A stretch of DNA of 64,000 bases from JALOLG01 sp963776935 (GCA_963776935.1 CAVZOP010000002.1:1-64000), one strand, 5' to 3'; shown: positions 17,985-27,527, numbered from the stretch's first letter. Numbers and translations are program-made. The notes: generated by a model from the letters alone, not told the origin.

Positions 17985-18033
17985 GTTCTGTCTGCTTCAG
18001 ATGAGCCGTGGCTTCGTCTGAAGCAGACAGTTC
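17985..18033. repeat. 49-bp palindromic element, family A copy 2
   Basis: Arms of 14 bp, CTGTCTGCTTCAGA at 17988-18001 and its complement at 18017-18030, with inner bases that extend the stem. Outer ends are GTTC on both sides. It lies 13 bp from copy 3, between divergent genes, so a terminator role is unlikely here. Confidence 0.85.
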
Positions 18034-18046
18034 GGAGAGACAACGT

Positions 18047-18095
18047 GAACTGTCTGCCTCAGACGGGCGGTGGGCTCGGATGAAGCAGACAGAAC
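18047..18095. repeat. 49-bp palindromic element, family A copy 3
   Basis: Begins GAAC, CTGTCTGCCTCAGA and ends GAAGCAGACAG, AAC, so it is inverted relative to copy 2. It is the least perfect copy: the right arm has lost one inner pairing position. Confidence 0.8.
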
Positions 18096-18132
18096 GGAGG
18101 GGGCGTCGTAGGGTGGTGGGGGTCGCCGGGGC

Positions 18133-18206
18133 GCCGACGTAGCCCAACTGGCAGAGGCACGGCGTTTAGGTCGCCGTCAGTGAGAGTTCGAGTCTCTCCG
18201 TCGGCA
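18133..18206 (+). tRNA. tRNA with anticodon UAG (Leu codon CUA) but short variable loop
   Basis: The 74-base sequence folds as a cloverleaf: acceptor GCCGACG/CGTCGGC (perfect), a three-pair D stem with GG in the loop, anticodon stem CGGCG/CGCCG with loop TTTAGGT (anticodon TAG at 34-36, G37), a five-base variable loop TCAGT, T stem GAGAG/CTCTC with TTCGAGT, and discriminator A. CCA is not encoded. Standard tRNA-Leu is class II with a long variable arm, so the amino acid it carries is in doubt. It stands alone, about 75 bp before a GGDEF-EAL gene. Confidence 0.8.
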
Positions 18207-18282
18207 CGGGCAACGGCCCTGGAACATCCCAGGATCGGCGCAGCGGTTCAAGTCCGTCGCATCTGGCGCCGATGTTCGTTCG

Positions 18283-21228
18283 ATGGATAACGGCGGAAAA
18301 GGCGGGAGATGGTCGTACGCGGCCAGGATGCTGGCGCCGTTCATCGTCATGCTCGTCCCGCTGACCGTACTGGGGTTCGACAAGCTGTCGACGGAGCGGG
18401 CGAGCGCCCAGAACACGCGTGACTTCGCCGAGTTCACCGACCTCGAACACGCGCGTGGGGCGCTCATCCTGCCCGCCGCCAGCGAACGGATCGTGCTCAT
18501 CGGACTGGCAGTGATCGACGAGCTCGGAATCTCACGCGACGTGGTCGCCGACGTGGCGGGCCTCGACCTCGAGCAGCGCTTCGCCGCCGCCTCGTTGTCG
18601 CTGGATGCGGGGCTCGAGAACCTCGTGACGCGGCACGGGACGACGGTCCTCGAGGAGGGCGACACGCTCGCCGAGCGACTCGCGGGCGTGCGTGGACAGC
18701 TCGACGACCAGCGCCGCTTCACCGACGCCAACCGGGGCCTCGTGCCCGCGGTGCGCTTGCTCTTCGATTCGCTCGACTCGACGCTGGAGTCGGCGTTCCG
18801 CACCGGCGAGCTCGGTGTCGACGAGGGACGCGCCAGCGGCGACGCCGCCCGAACGATGGCGCAGCTACGGATGTTGAACGACGTCCTGGTCGCGGCGAGC
18901 ACGCAGAGCGGCGCGGCGATCGACGTCGCCGTGGAGCCGACGCCGCTGCACCTGGCCGAGCTCGAAGTCGCCGAGCTGACCCTGCGGTACGCCAACGCGG
19001 CGTTCCTCGAGACGCTCACCGACGAGCAACTGCTCGAGATGGCTCCGCCGGAACCGGTGAGCACGATGTCGGCCCAGATGGCCCCGCTCGTGGCCGACCC
19101 GGCCGCGGCGGACGTGGCGATCCTCACGACGTCGACACCTCTGGTGCTCGAACAGGTCAACTACCTCGACCAGCTGGCGACGTTCACGGAGGCGTTCCAC
19201 CTCCGGATCCGCACGGACGCGATGGCGACCGCCGACGCAGCCGACCTCCGCGTCTCGATCGCCGTCATCGCGCTGTCGGTGCTCGGTGCCGCTCTGGCGC
19301 TCGCGCTGGCGTTGTTCGTGACCCGCTTCCTCGGTCCGTTCCTGAACCTGCATCGACGGGCCGAGATCGTGGCGGCCGGCGAGTTGCCGCCGGTTCCGAG
19401 CACCGTTCGTGGGACGCGCGAGCTCAAGACGGTGGCGCGGTCGTTCGACGCGATGTCCGGATCGTTGGCGTTGATCGAACGGCAGACGGCGGCGCTCGCC
19501 ACCGGCGAGCTCGATTCCGAGGCACTCCGGACGTCGATGCCGAGCGAGGCTGGCCGATCGATCGAGGCCGCGATCGTGCGGTTGGCGACGGTGACCGGTC
19601 TGCTCGCGGCATCTGAATCGAGGTCGTCGGCCATCCTCGAGCACGCCGCGATCGGCATCTGGACGATCGGCATCGACGGGCGGATCCGGTCGGCGAACGC
19701 CGCCGCGGCACGGCTGGTCGGGCTCGATGCCAAGTCGCAACGTGGTCGCCAGCTGACCGAGTTCCTGCCCGCCTTCGACGGTGAACAGCTGATCCGGCCG
19801 ACGAAGGGACCCTCGATCCCCGTGCTGACCCAGGCGGTCACGGTGCCGGCCGAACCCGAGCCGCTGCTGACGGTGTTCGCCCGCGACATCTCGGAGCGCA
19901 AGCAGTTCGAGGAACAACTCGCACACCAGGCGCGCCACGATGCGCTCACGGGCCTGCCGAACCGGTTCGCCGTGCTCGAGCACCTCGAGAACGCACTGAG
20001 AGTCGGCGACGACCAGTGCGCCGTGATGTTCGTCGACATCGACGGCTTCAAGAGCGTCAACGACTCGCACGGGCACGCGACCGGCGACCTCGTGCTGCGC
20101 GAGATCGCCGATCGGATCCGCGGCCGGGTGCGGCCCGGAGACTTCGTCGCTCGTCTCGGTGGCGACGAGTTCCTGATCGTGATGCGCAGCTTCGAGGACA
20201 TGACGGCGGTCGCCTCGTTCGGCTACCGACTGATCCGCGAGATCGAGCAACCGTTCCGGTACGGCGACCACCTGTTCGCGGTCTCGGCGAGCGTCGGGCT
20301 GACGCTGCCGCAACCGGGCTCGTCGGCGGTGATCGCGGTGCAGCAGGCCGACGCCGCGGTGTACCTCGCCAAGCGCCGTGGGCGGGGACGGGTGCAGCTC
20401 TACGACCACGACCTGCAGGTCTCGATCGAAGCGCGCGCCGAGCTCGAACTGGCGCTGCGGCAAGCGATCCGCAACGACGAACTGGAGCTGCACTTCCAGC
20501 CGGTGTTCGATGTGAAGTCGGGCGAGTGCTGGGGCGCCGAGGCGCTCGTGCGCTGGACCCGTCCCGGGATCGGCCCGATCCCCCCGTCGGACTTCATCCC
20601 CGTGGCCGAGCGCAGCGCCCTCATCTTCGACCTCGAGCGATGGGTGCTGAACCGGGCGTGCGAGCGCGTCGTCGCCTGGCGCCAGACCGATCCGGAGTGC
20701 ACGCTGCGGCTCGCCGTCAACATCTCCGGACGGCACCTCATCGACGGTGGGCTACTCGCCGACCTCGACGCCGTGCTCACCGTCACGGGCGCCGATCCGA
20801 GCATGCTCGAGCTGGAGCTGACGGAGACACAGCTCGTCGAGGATCTCGACTGGGCGAGCGCCACGCTGGAGGAGATCCGGCGCCGCGGCGTCACGATCGC
20901 GATCGACGACTTCGGCACCGGCTACTCGTCGATGACGTACCTGCGCCGGCTGCCGGTCGACACGATCAAGATCGACCGCAGCTTCATCGCCAACGCGACC
21001 GAGTCGGGCTACGACGCGACCATCGTCGATGCCCTGCTCACGATCGGCAAGACGCTCGGTGTCTCGGTCGTCGCCGAGGGCGTCGAGACCCGCGCCCAGT
21101 TCGACTACGTCCGGGCCCGCGGCGTCGACCGCGTGCAGGGCTACCTCCTCGCCCGACCGATGCCGATCCCCGACGCCGAAGCGCTGATGTTCAACACACG
21201 GGTACCCACGCCACAACGAGTGTTGTGA
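18283..21228 (+). CDS. Membrane diguanylate cyclase/phosphodiesterase (GGDEF-EAL) with PAS domain
   Basis: A 981-residue c-di-GMP enzyme. One transmembrane helix near residues 15-32 and another near 323-350 bracket an extracytosolic, nitrate-sensor-like helical region; a HAMP-like linker (about 350-400) and a PAS domain (about 448-545) follow. The GGDEF domain keeps RLGGDEF (about residue 625) and the EAL domain keeps AEALVRW (about 753) and DDFGTGYSS, so both active sites look intact. Whether it makes or breaks c-di-GMP in the cell cannot be told. Its last 38 bases overlap the 3' end of the convergent ATPase gene. Confidence 0.94.
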   Translation: MDNGGKGGRWSYAARMLAPFIVMLVPLTVLGFDKLSTERASAQNTRDFAEFTDLEHARGALILPAASERIVLIGLAVIDELGISRDVVADVAGLDLEQRFAAASLSLDAGLENLVTRHGTTVLEEGDTLAERLAGVRGQLDDQRRFTDANRGLVPAVRLLFDSLDSTLESAFRTGELGVDEGRASGDAARTMAQLRMLNDVLVAASTQSGAAIDVAVEPTPLHLAELEVAELTLRYANAAFLETLTDEQLLEMAPPEPVSTMSAQMAPLVADPAAADVAILTTSTPLVLEQVNYLDQLATFTEAFHLRIRTDAMATADAADLRVSIAVIALSVLGAALALALALFVTRFLGPFLNLHRRAEIVAAGELPPVPSTVRGTRELKTVARSFDAMSGSLALIERQTAALATGELDSEALRTSMPSEAGRSIEAAIVRLATVTGLLAASESRSSAILEHAAIGIWTIGIDGRIRSANAAAARLVGLDAKSQRGRQLTEFLPAFDGEQLIRPTKGPSIPVLTQAVTVPAEPEPLLTVFARDISERKQFEEQLAHQARHDALTGLPNRFAVLEHLENALRVGDDQCAVMFVDIDGFKSVNDSHGHATGDLVLREIADRIRGRVRPGDFVARLGGDEFLIVMRSFEDMTAVASFGYRLIREIEQPFRYGDHLFAVSASVGLTLPQPGSSAVIAVQQADAAVYLAKRRGRGRVQLYDHDLQVSIEARAELELALRQAIRNDELELHFQPVFDVKSGECWGAEALVRWTRPGIGPIPPSDFIPVAERSALIFDLERWVLNRACERVVAWRQTDPECTLRLAVNISGRHLIDGGLLADLDAVLTVTGADPSMLELELTETQLVEDLDWASATLEEIRRRGVTIAIDDFGTGYSSMTYLRRLPVDTIKIDRSFIANATESGYDATIVDALLTIGKTLGVSVVAEGVETRAQFDYVRARGVDRVQGYLLARPMPIPDAEALMFNTRVPTPQRVL

Positions 21229-22147
21229 CCTTCACGTCGGTGCGCTCGAGCGCGATCGACGTGGTCGTGATCTCCTTGGCGAGCGCCATCCACCGCGCAT
21301 CGATCTCGGTGAGCTCGGCGGCCAACTCGGCCTCCAGATCCTCGAGCTGGGCGTGCAGCCCGGCGACCTTGTTTTCCGCCGCGTCGACCCGCTCCTCCGA
21401 CGCCCGGCTGCGACCACGGCGGCCGGCCGCAGTGCCGGCGGTGCCGAGGACCGAGCCGAGCAGCCCTCCTCGCGACTTGCGCCCGCCGAGCAGCCCACCG
21501 AGGACCGACCCGGCGGTCGACAACAGCTCCGAATTGCGCTTGCCCGCTGCTTCCTCGGCGAGCACGTCGACGCGGTCCTCGGCGCTGTCGATCTGACGTC
21601 GCAGCGTCGTCGCTTTCGACTCGTACTTGTCGCGGAGCTTGGCGATCTCGGCATCGGCGCGTTCGTCGGCGACCTGGGCGCACCGCGCCTCGAACGCGTC
21701 GGGCGCCTCACCCGGTCGGGCGAACAGCTTCAGCTCGGCGTTCATCGGCAGGTCGAGCACGAGACTGCGAGTGAGGTGGTCGACGAGGCTGCGCTGGATG
21801 CCCGCGAAGTACGACTTGTTCGCGAGCGGCGCGTCGACGAGGCGGTAGACGGCGTTGGCCGGCGCTTCGGTGAGCAGGTCACGGTCGTCGTGATCGACGG
21901 AGACCGCACGACTGCCGTCGGTCGATTCGTCGAGCGGGAAGATCACGGCCTCGTACTCGGTGTCGTGCACGAGGTCAGCCTTGGTCTCGTCGTACCGCAG
22001 ACTCACCCGCGCCACGATCGCCGGCTCCAGCACGGCGCCGCGCGCATCGCCCCCGACGGAACCCAACCACGGCGCCGCCACGTCCACCCACCGCACCGCG
22101 ACCCCCGACGCAACCTCCGGCATGACCGGCGTGGAATCGGGGTCCAA
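21191..22147 (-). CDS. C-terminal part of HerA/FtsK-like ATPase (split)
   Basis: This frame carries what is normally the C-terminal third of the ATPase encoded at 22257-23649: a beta-rich region (VPEVASGVAVRWVDVAAPW can be seen as PEVASGVAVRWVDVAAPW), then a long coiled coil (about residues 160-300) with DERADAEIAKLRDKYESK. The first start codon is a weak TTG, but the frame is open further upstream across repeat D6, which supports a single original protein broken by one base near 22258. In related actinobacteria the two parts form one protein of about 800 residues (from memory). Without repair, this half would need independent translation. Confidence 0.72.
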   Translation of the reverse strand: MDPDSTPVMPEVASGVAVRWVDVAAPWLGSVGGDARGAVLEPAIVARVSLRYDETKADLVHDTEYEAVIFPLDESTDGSRAVSVDHDDRDLLTEAPANAVYRLVDAPLANKSYFAGIQRSLVDHLTRSLVLDLPMNAELKLFARPGEAPDAFEARCAQVADERADAEIAKLRDKYESKATTLRRQIDSAEDRVDVLAEEAAGKRNSELLSTAGSVLGGLLGGRKSRGGLLGSVLGTAGTAAGRRGRSRASEERVDAAENKVAGLHAQLEDLEAELAAELTEIDARWMALAKEITTTSIALERTDVKVTTLVVAWVPVC

Positions 22148-22187
22148 CGCTGAACTGTCGTCGCGAACCGCCGATGTGGCGGGTACC

Positions 22188-22256
22188 CGGACCGCGTCGT
22201 TCAGAATCGAAGACCCGGTTCGTCCGTCGGCGGCGTCAGCCGCTTCGACGGACGCA
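22188..22256 (-). repeat. Family D repeat copy 6, inside the ATPase linker
   Basis: On the minus strand this reads GCGTCCGTCGAAGCGGCTGA onward, almost identical to the first unit of the array at 10356. It falls between the two ATPase frames, and TCCGTCGAAGCGG occurs on both sides of a 15-base spacer at its edge, like a duplication made on insertion. In the downstream frame it is open and would encode ASVEAADAADGRTGSS. Confidence 0.85.
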
Positions 22257-23649
22257 TCAGACAGCGTCCGCTTCGACGGACTGATTCAGACCCGCGATCT
22301 GATCCCGCGTCAGCGGTCCGCGGAGGTAGCTCATCGCCCAGCGGGTGGTGAACACCTCGGGTTGGTCCTTGCCGGCGCGGCGGAGCACGAACTCACGCTT
22401 GGCGAGCCCAGAGATCGTGTCGCCCACCGCGGCGACGTCGACACCACCCGTCGCGGCACTCATCCCGTCGAGGAGGCGTTGCTTGTCGCGGTCGGTCTGC
22501 AGCCGGCCGATCATCCACGTGCCGGCGTTGGACAGCGCCTTGTAGTCGACGTCCACCGGGTTCTGGGTGGCCAGCACGACCCCGACACCGAACGCGCGCG
22601 CCTGCTTCATCAGCAGCATGATCGGCTTCTTGGTGGGCGGGTTGGCGGTCGGTGGCAGGTAGCCGGCGACCTCGTCCATGTACACGAGCGCCCGCAGGTC
22701 GGTGGTGCCGCTCTGGCGCCGCATCCAGGTGACGAGCTTCGACAGCACGAGCGACGTGACGAACTGGCGCTCCTCGTCGGACAGGTGGGCGGTCGTGACG
22801 ATCGCGCAGCGGCCCGTGCCGTCGGCGGTGAACAGCAGCGACTGGATGTCGAGCGGCGGCACCCATCCCCCACGAGGCGAACGACGGAGATGCGAGCAGA
22901 CCGTTGAGCCGCATCGCCAGCGTCATCCGATCGTCGGGCGGGAAGAACTGGTCGAGCTCGAACACCCCCAGCTTGCGGATCGGCGGGCGGGCGATCATCC
23001 CCACCAGCCCCGGCAGGTCGAGCGCGACACCGTCGTGCCACGAATGGGCGATGAGGTTCGACAGCAGGATGTGCTCGCGGCTCGACAGCGGATCGGCGTC
23101 GATCCCCACCAGGCCGAGGAGGCCGGAGACATAGCCCTCGATCTCGTCGCCGACGACTTCGGCGTCGGTCATGTCGGCTGGCACCTGGAGCGAGCCGACG
23201 ATGTTGATCGGAACGCCCGACTGTGAGCCGGGCGTGTAGATCGTGAAGTCGGTCGACGCCCGCAGCGCGGCGATGTCGGCCGGACCGATTCCCCAGCCGG
23301 CCAATCCCTCCGTCCACAGCTTCGACTGCTGGGCGGCGAACTCGTCCGGCGTGGCGCCAGCCGCCTTGGCCTGGCCCTCGTCGACCCACGGAAGGAAATC
23401 GACCGGTCGCAACTCCGGGAACGTGAGGCAGAGGTTGGTGAGGTCGCCTTTGGGATCGATGAGCAGTGCCGGCAGGCCCGCCCGCAACACCTCCTCGATG
23501 AGCACGACGCCGAGGCCGGTCTTGCCGGACCCGGTCATGCCGACGATCACGCCGTGCGTCGTGAACGTGTCGGTACCGATCCGCACGTCGTCGCCGGTGC
23601 GTTCGTGCGTTGCCGGGTCGACCGTCCCGCCGAGGAACAGCTCTGCCAT
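22257..23649 (-). CDS. HerA-like DNA-translocase ATPase, N-terminal part (frameshifted)
   Basis: An ATP-binding protein of the HerA/FtsK type. Residues 1-50 include GVIVGMTGSGKTGLGVVLIEE (Walker A); the second frame carries LRALVYMDEVAGYLPP (Walker B), VVLATQNPVDVDYK and the LRRAGKDQPEVFTTRWAMSYL end. The frame breaks near 22862 at SFASWGMG; adding one G in a G run gives GVPPLDIQSLLF and restores it. The frame then stops after SVEADAV, next to repeat D6, and the C-terminal third is in another frame downstream. The ATG has no competing start. Such proteins are thought to act in DNA processing; the exact role is unknown. Confidence 0.8.
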
Positions 23650-23776
23650 CGCGGCGAGGGTAGTTGGGCGGCGGGAGTGAGGCTCCCGGCGAGTCGGACG
23701 ACGTGAGGCTGAACCGCTGCTTGCCGCCGGCGAGTCACGTGGACGTGGGCCTCGCCGCCCCGTGTCCGTCGATCCC

Positions 23777-23833
23777 AGTCGAACAGTTCGACCAACCGCA
23801 CCACCAGTGCGTGTGCGGTCGAACTGTTCGACT
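23777..23833. repeat. 57-bp palindromic element, family B copy 1
   Basis: Perfect 17-bp arms (23777-23793 and 23817-23833) enclose 23 bases. Each arm holds the near-palindrome TCGAACAGTTCGA. The 325-bp gap between the divergent ATPase and DUF2461 genes (23650-23974) contains this element and otherwise no gene that I can see. Confidence 0.85.
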
Positions 23834-23974
23834 TGGGGCGACGTCGCGGCGGACGGACGCTCGGATGTGACCGGCGTTCGGAGTAGCCGTCGCGACCCAG
23901 GACGCGGACCACGTCGAGGTTCCCGGCCTCGATGTCGTCCACGTGTGAGCGGCGACGTGGCTACCGTGCGAACC

Positions 23975-24637
23975 ATGGGGTTCAGTGGCTTCCCGCCGGC
24001 GGCGATCGAGTTCTACGAGCAGCTCGGCGCCGACAACACGAGGACGTTCTGGAACGAGAACAAAGCGACGTTCGAGGGCGCCGTGAAGGGCCCGATGATC
24101 GAGCTGTGCGAGGCGCTCGACGAGTACGGACCGTTCCGGTTGTTCCGCCCGCACAACGACCTGCGCTTCGCCAAGGACCGCCCGCCGTACAAAATCGCAC
24201 AGGGCGCGTACGCCGAATCCGAGGGTGGCACCGGCTACTACCTGCAGATCTCGGCGACCGGTCTGCTGTGCGGTGCCGGGTACTACGCGATGGCGAAGGA
24301 CCAGCTCGAGCGCTTCCGCGAGGCGGTCGACCGCGAGCACACCGGCGCCGAGATCGCGGCCATCTGCGCGGCGGTCAAGCGGGCGGGGAACGAGGTGGGC
24401 GCGATCGACGAGCTGAAGTCGGCACCACGGGGCTACCCGAAGGATCATCCACGGGTCGAACTGCTGCGCCGCAAGGGGCTGATGACGTCGAAGGACTTCG
24501 GGGCACCGGCGTGGATCCACACCAAGCAGGCGGTCGCCAAGGTCCGCGACCGGTGGCGGACGGCGAGCGACCTGTGTGCATGGCTCGACGCCAACGTCGG
24601 TCCGAGTACGTTGCCGCCGCCCGACTTCGACCGGTGA
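23975..24637 (+). CDS. DUF2461/TIGR02453 family protein
   Basis: A 220-residue protein of a widespread family without an agreed function. It shows the family's start GFPPAAIEFYEQLGADNTRTFW, the central FRPHNDLRFAKDRPPYK and the tyrosine-rich GGTGYYLQIS, and the closing RRKGLMTSKDF. The ATG was chosen because the frame upstream crosses palindrome B1. It appears to head a short + strand run, 45 bp before the first of two PLP enzymes. Nothing in the sequence shows regulation. Confidence 0.87.
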   Translation: MGFSGFPPAAIEFYEQLGADNTRTFWNENKATFEGAVKGPMIELCEALDEYGPFRLFRPHNDLRFAKDRPPYKIAQGAYAESEGGTGYYLQISATGLLCGAGYYAMAKDQLERFREAVDREHTGAEIAAICAAVKRAGNEVGAIDELKSAPRGYPKDHPRVELLRRKGLMTSKDFGAPAWIHTKQAVAKVRDRWRTASDLCAWLDANVGPSTLPPPDFDR

Positions 24638-24682
24638 CGCCGCGGCTGACCCTCGGTGGCGTCGCGGGTCGGCTTTGACAGA

Positions 24683-26215
24683 ATGTCAATCGTGACGCTG
24701 ACCGACCCGCACACGATGGCGCTCGAGAACCAGTTCGGGTTGGCCGACCGGGTGGTCGACGCCGACGCGCTCGCCCGCTCGGCGGAGCGGTTCCGCGAGC
24801 GTCGGATCACGTTGCCGACGTTCGCCGAGCTCGCCGATCCGGCGAACTTCGACCACGGCCGGGCCGTCGGTGACGCCGATCCGCAGGGCGCCGACGCCCG
24901 CAACCTGTGGCGGGTGCACTGGTACAACGATCTCGCCGGTGGCCGGGTCGGCGTGCCCGACCATGTGGTGCTCCCTCGTGAGCTGACCGGCGTCGAGAGC
25001 CCGATCATCGTGGTGTTCGGCGACCGCTTCCCGATGATCACCGCCCACAAGGTGCTCGCCGCCTACGCCTGCCTGGCGCCGAGGATCGTGACGGGGCAGT
25101 TCGACCCGACCCGCCATCGGGCGATCTGGCCGTCGACCGGTAACTACGCCCGCGGCGGCATCGCGATCAGCCGGATCATGGCGAGCCGCGGCGTGGCGAT
25201 CCTCCCCGAGGGGATGAGCCAGGAGCGGTTCGACTGGCTCGAACGCTGGTGCGAGAACCCGGTCGACGACGTGATCCGCACCCACGGCACGGAGTCGAAC
25301 GTGAAGGAGATCTACGACGCGTGCAACGTGCTCGCGCAGGATCCCGAGAACTTCGTGCTCAACCAGTTCAGCGAGTTCGGCAATCATCTCGGCCACTACG
25401 TCGTCACCGGACGCGCCATGGCGCACGTGTTCGACGTGGTCCGCGACACGTCCGGGCGCGACCTACGCCTGGCCGCGTTCGTGTCGGCCACCGGGTCGGC
25501 CGGCACGATCGCCGCCGGCGACCGGCTCAAGGACGAGTACGGAGCGCGGATCGTCGCCGTCGAAGCGCTCGAATGCCCGACGATGCTCGAGAACGGGTTC
25601 GGCGAGCACAACATCCAAGGCATCGGCGACAAGCACATCCCGTTGATCCACAACGTGATGAACACCGACGTCGTGTGCGCGATCAGCGATCGCGCCACCG
25701 ACGAGCTCGACGTGCTGTTCAACACGGCGGCCGGCCGCGCCTATCTCGCCGACCGCAAGTCGATCGGCACCGACGTCATCGACGCGCTCGGCCACTTCGG
25801 CTTCTCGAGCACGTGCAACGTGCTCGCCGCGATCAAGACCGCCAAGCTGCTCGATCTCGGCGCCGACGACGCGATCGTCACGGTCGCCACCGATGGCGGT
25901 GCGATGTACCCGAGCGAGCGGGCCAAGACGCTCGCCGGGCGCTTCGGAGGTGAGTTCGACGCGGTCGCCGCCGGCGAGGTGTTCGGCGAGCACCTCGCCG
26001 ACGTCACCACCGAGGACACGATCGAGTGCACCGAGGCCGACCGGCGGCGGATCTTCAACCTCGGCTACTACACGTGGGTCGAGCAGCAGGGCACGCCGTT
26101 CGACCTGTTCGAACAGCGCCGCGGCCAGGAGTTCTGGCGCGGACTGCGCCGATATGTCCGCGTGTGGGACGAGATGATCATCGACTTCAACGCCCGCGCC
26201 GCGTCAGTGAGCTGA
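24683..26215 (+). CDS. PLP-dependent enzyme, cysteine-synthase-like fold
   Basis: A 510-residue protein of the fold-type II PLP superfamily (cysteine synthase/threonine dehydratase relatives), longer than either. Likely cofactor residues are the lysine in PMITAHKVLAAYA, the loop WPSTGNYARGGIAIS and the glycine-rich SATGSAGTIAAGDRL. The C-terminal 120 residues (from about TVATDGGAMYPSERAK) are outside the usual core. Substrate cannot be assigned. The ATG at 24683 was preferred over an upstream in-frame codon. A second PLP enzyme starts 8 bp after its stop, so the two form a pair. Confidence 0.8.
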   Translation: MSIVTLTDPHTMALENQFGLADRVVDADALARSAERFRERRITLPTFAELADPANFDHGRAVGDADPQGADARNLWRVHWYNDLAGGRVGVPDHVVLPRELTGVESPIIVVFGDRFPMITAHKVLAAYACLAPRIVTGQFDPTRHRAIWPSTGNYARGGIAISRIMASRGVAILPEGMSQERFDWLERWCENPVDDVIRTHGTESNVKEIYDACNVLAQDPENFVLNQFSEFGNHLGHYVVTGRAMAHVFDVVRDTSGRDLRLAAFVSATGSAGTIAAGDRLKDEYGARIVAVEALECPTMLENGFGEHNIQGIGDKHIPLIHNVMNTDVVCAISDRATDELDVLFNTAAGRAYLADRKSIGTDVIDALGHFGFSSTCNVLAAIKTAKLLDLGADDAIVTVATDGGAMYPSERAKTLAGRFGGEFDAVAAGEVFGEHLADVTTEDTIECTEADRRRIFNLGYYTWVEQQGTPFDLFEQRRGQEFWRGLRRYVRVWDEMIIDFNARAASVS

Positions 26216-26222
26216 GCGACGC

Positions 26223-27527
26223 GTGCTGAACGTCGTCGGCTTCCGATGTGCGGTGTGCGCGACGACCGTCGACGTCGCCACGCCCTTGCCGTGGCGATGC
26301 CCTCGCGCCGTCGGCGGCGATCGCCATCACGTCCTGCAGATCGTCCGGCAGATGGCGCCCTTGCGCCCCACCGACGACCCGAACCCGTTCGTCAGCTTCG
26401 ACGCCGAGTTCGCATGGGCAGCGTTCGCCGAGGCGCACGGCATGACGACCGACGCCAGGCTCGCGCTCGTCCGTGAGCTCGACGACGCCGTTCGCGAGGT
26501 CGACGGCACCGGGTTCCGCGTCACGCCGTTCACCCGTTCCGACGCGCTGTCCGACGAGCTGGGGTTCGCGACCGACGGCGGCGTGTGGGTCAAGGATGAG
26601 ACCGGCAACGTCGCCGGCAGCCACAAGGCACGGCACCTGTTCACCGCACTGTTGCACCTGCGGGCGGCCGAGTTGTTCGGGCTGTCGCCATGGTCGACGG
26701 CGTCGTCGGCATCGGCGTCGGACCGGCCCCGACTGGCGATCGCATCGTGCGGCAACGCGGCCCTCGCCGCGGCGACGCTCGCCCACGCCGCCGCGCTGGC
26801 CGATCGAGGTCTTCGTACCGGACTGGGCTGACCCGGCCGTCGTCGTCCGCCTCACCGAGCTCGACGCCGTGATCACGACGTGCGAGCGACGCGCCGACGA
26901 CCTGCCCGGCGACCCGACCGTGCTGCGCTTCCGTGAGGCGGTCGACGCCGGGGCGGTGCCGTTCTCGGTGCAAGGGCCGGAGAACGCGCTGTGCCTCGAC
27001 GGCGGGCGGACGATCGGATGGGAGATGGTCGAGGTTCCCGGCACCGGCACGACATCGACGGCCGGGCGCTCGACCGCGTGTTCGTGCAGGTGGGCGGCGG
27101 GGCGTTCGCGGCGTGCGTCGGCGCCGGCTTGCGGGCGGCCGGCGTCCATCCGACCATTCACGCCGTGCAGGCCGCGGGATGCGCCCCGCTGGCACAGGCG
27201 TGGGATCGGGCGCGGGCCGAGGCACACCCGGAGCGCCGCTGGTCCGAGATCATGACGCCGTGGGCAGGCCCGCATTCGATCGCCGACGGGATCCTCGACG
27301 ACGAGACCTACGACTGGCTCGGTGTGTTCGAGGCGATGCGGGACTGCGGTGGGTCACCGGTCGTCGCGACCGAGGAGCTGATCGCGCAGGCCCACGAGCT
27401 GGCGACGACGACAGCCATCCGCGTCAGCCCGACTGGGAGTGCCGGGCTCGCCGGACTGCTGTCGATCCGCGATCAGGTCGCCGACGACGAACGGGTCGTC
27501 GTGGTCTTCTCCGGCGTGGCTCGCTGA
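26223..27527 (+). CDS. Threonine-synthase-like PLP enzyme with zinc-ribbon start (frameshifted)
   Basis: The first frame opens with FRCAVCATTVDVATPLPWRC, a cysteine-pair start like that of threonine synthase relatives, then the PLP lysine region VWVKDETGNVAGSHKARHLF and ASCGNAALAAATLAHAA. The frame shifts near 26797 into WPIEVFVPDWADPAVVV and again near 27045 into DIDGRALDRVFVQVGGGAFA, the phosphate loop. The end is SPTGSAGLAGLLSIRD. If repaired it would be about 430 residues. Two shifts in one gene with otherwise good protein sequence suggest read errors, but decay is not excluded. It probably works with the PLP gene before it; substrate is unknown. Confidence 0.75.

Noticed and set aside
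18207..18282. Second tRNA after the UAG tRNA
   Set aside because: GCGGTTCAAGTCCGT looks like a T arm, but there is no matching acceptor, and the only other stem (CCTGG/CCAGG) has no proper anticodon loop.
18865..20736. Long minus-strand open frame of about 620 residues
   Set aside because: It is the mirror of the GGDEF-EAL gene; the product is Arg/Leu/His-rich without motifs. The same applies to the long minus-strand frame at 34801-36951 opposite rpsB, tsf and pyrH.
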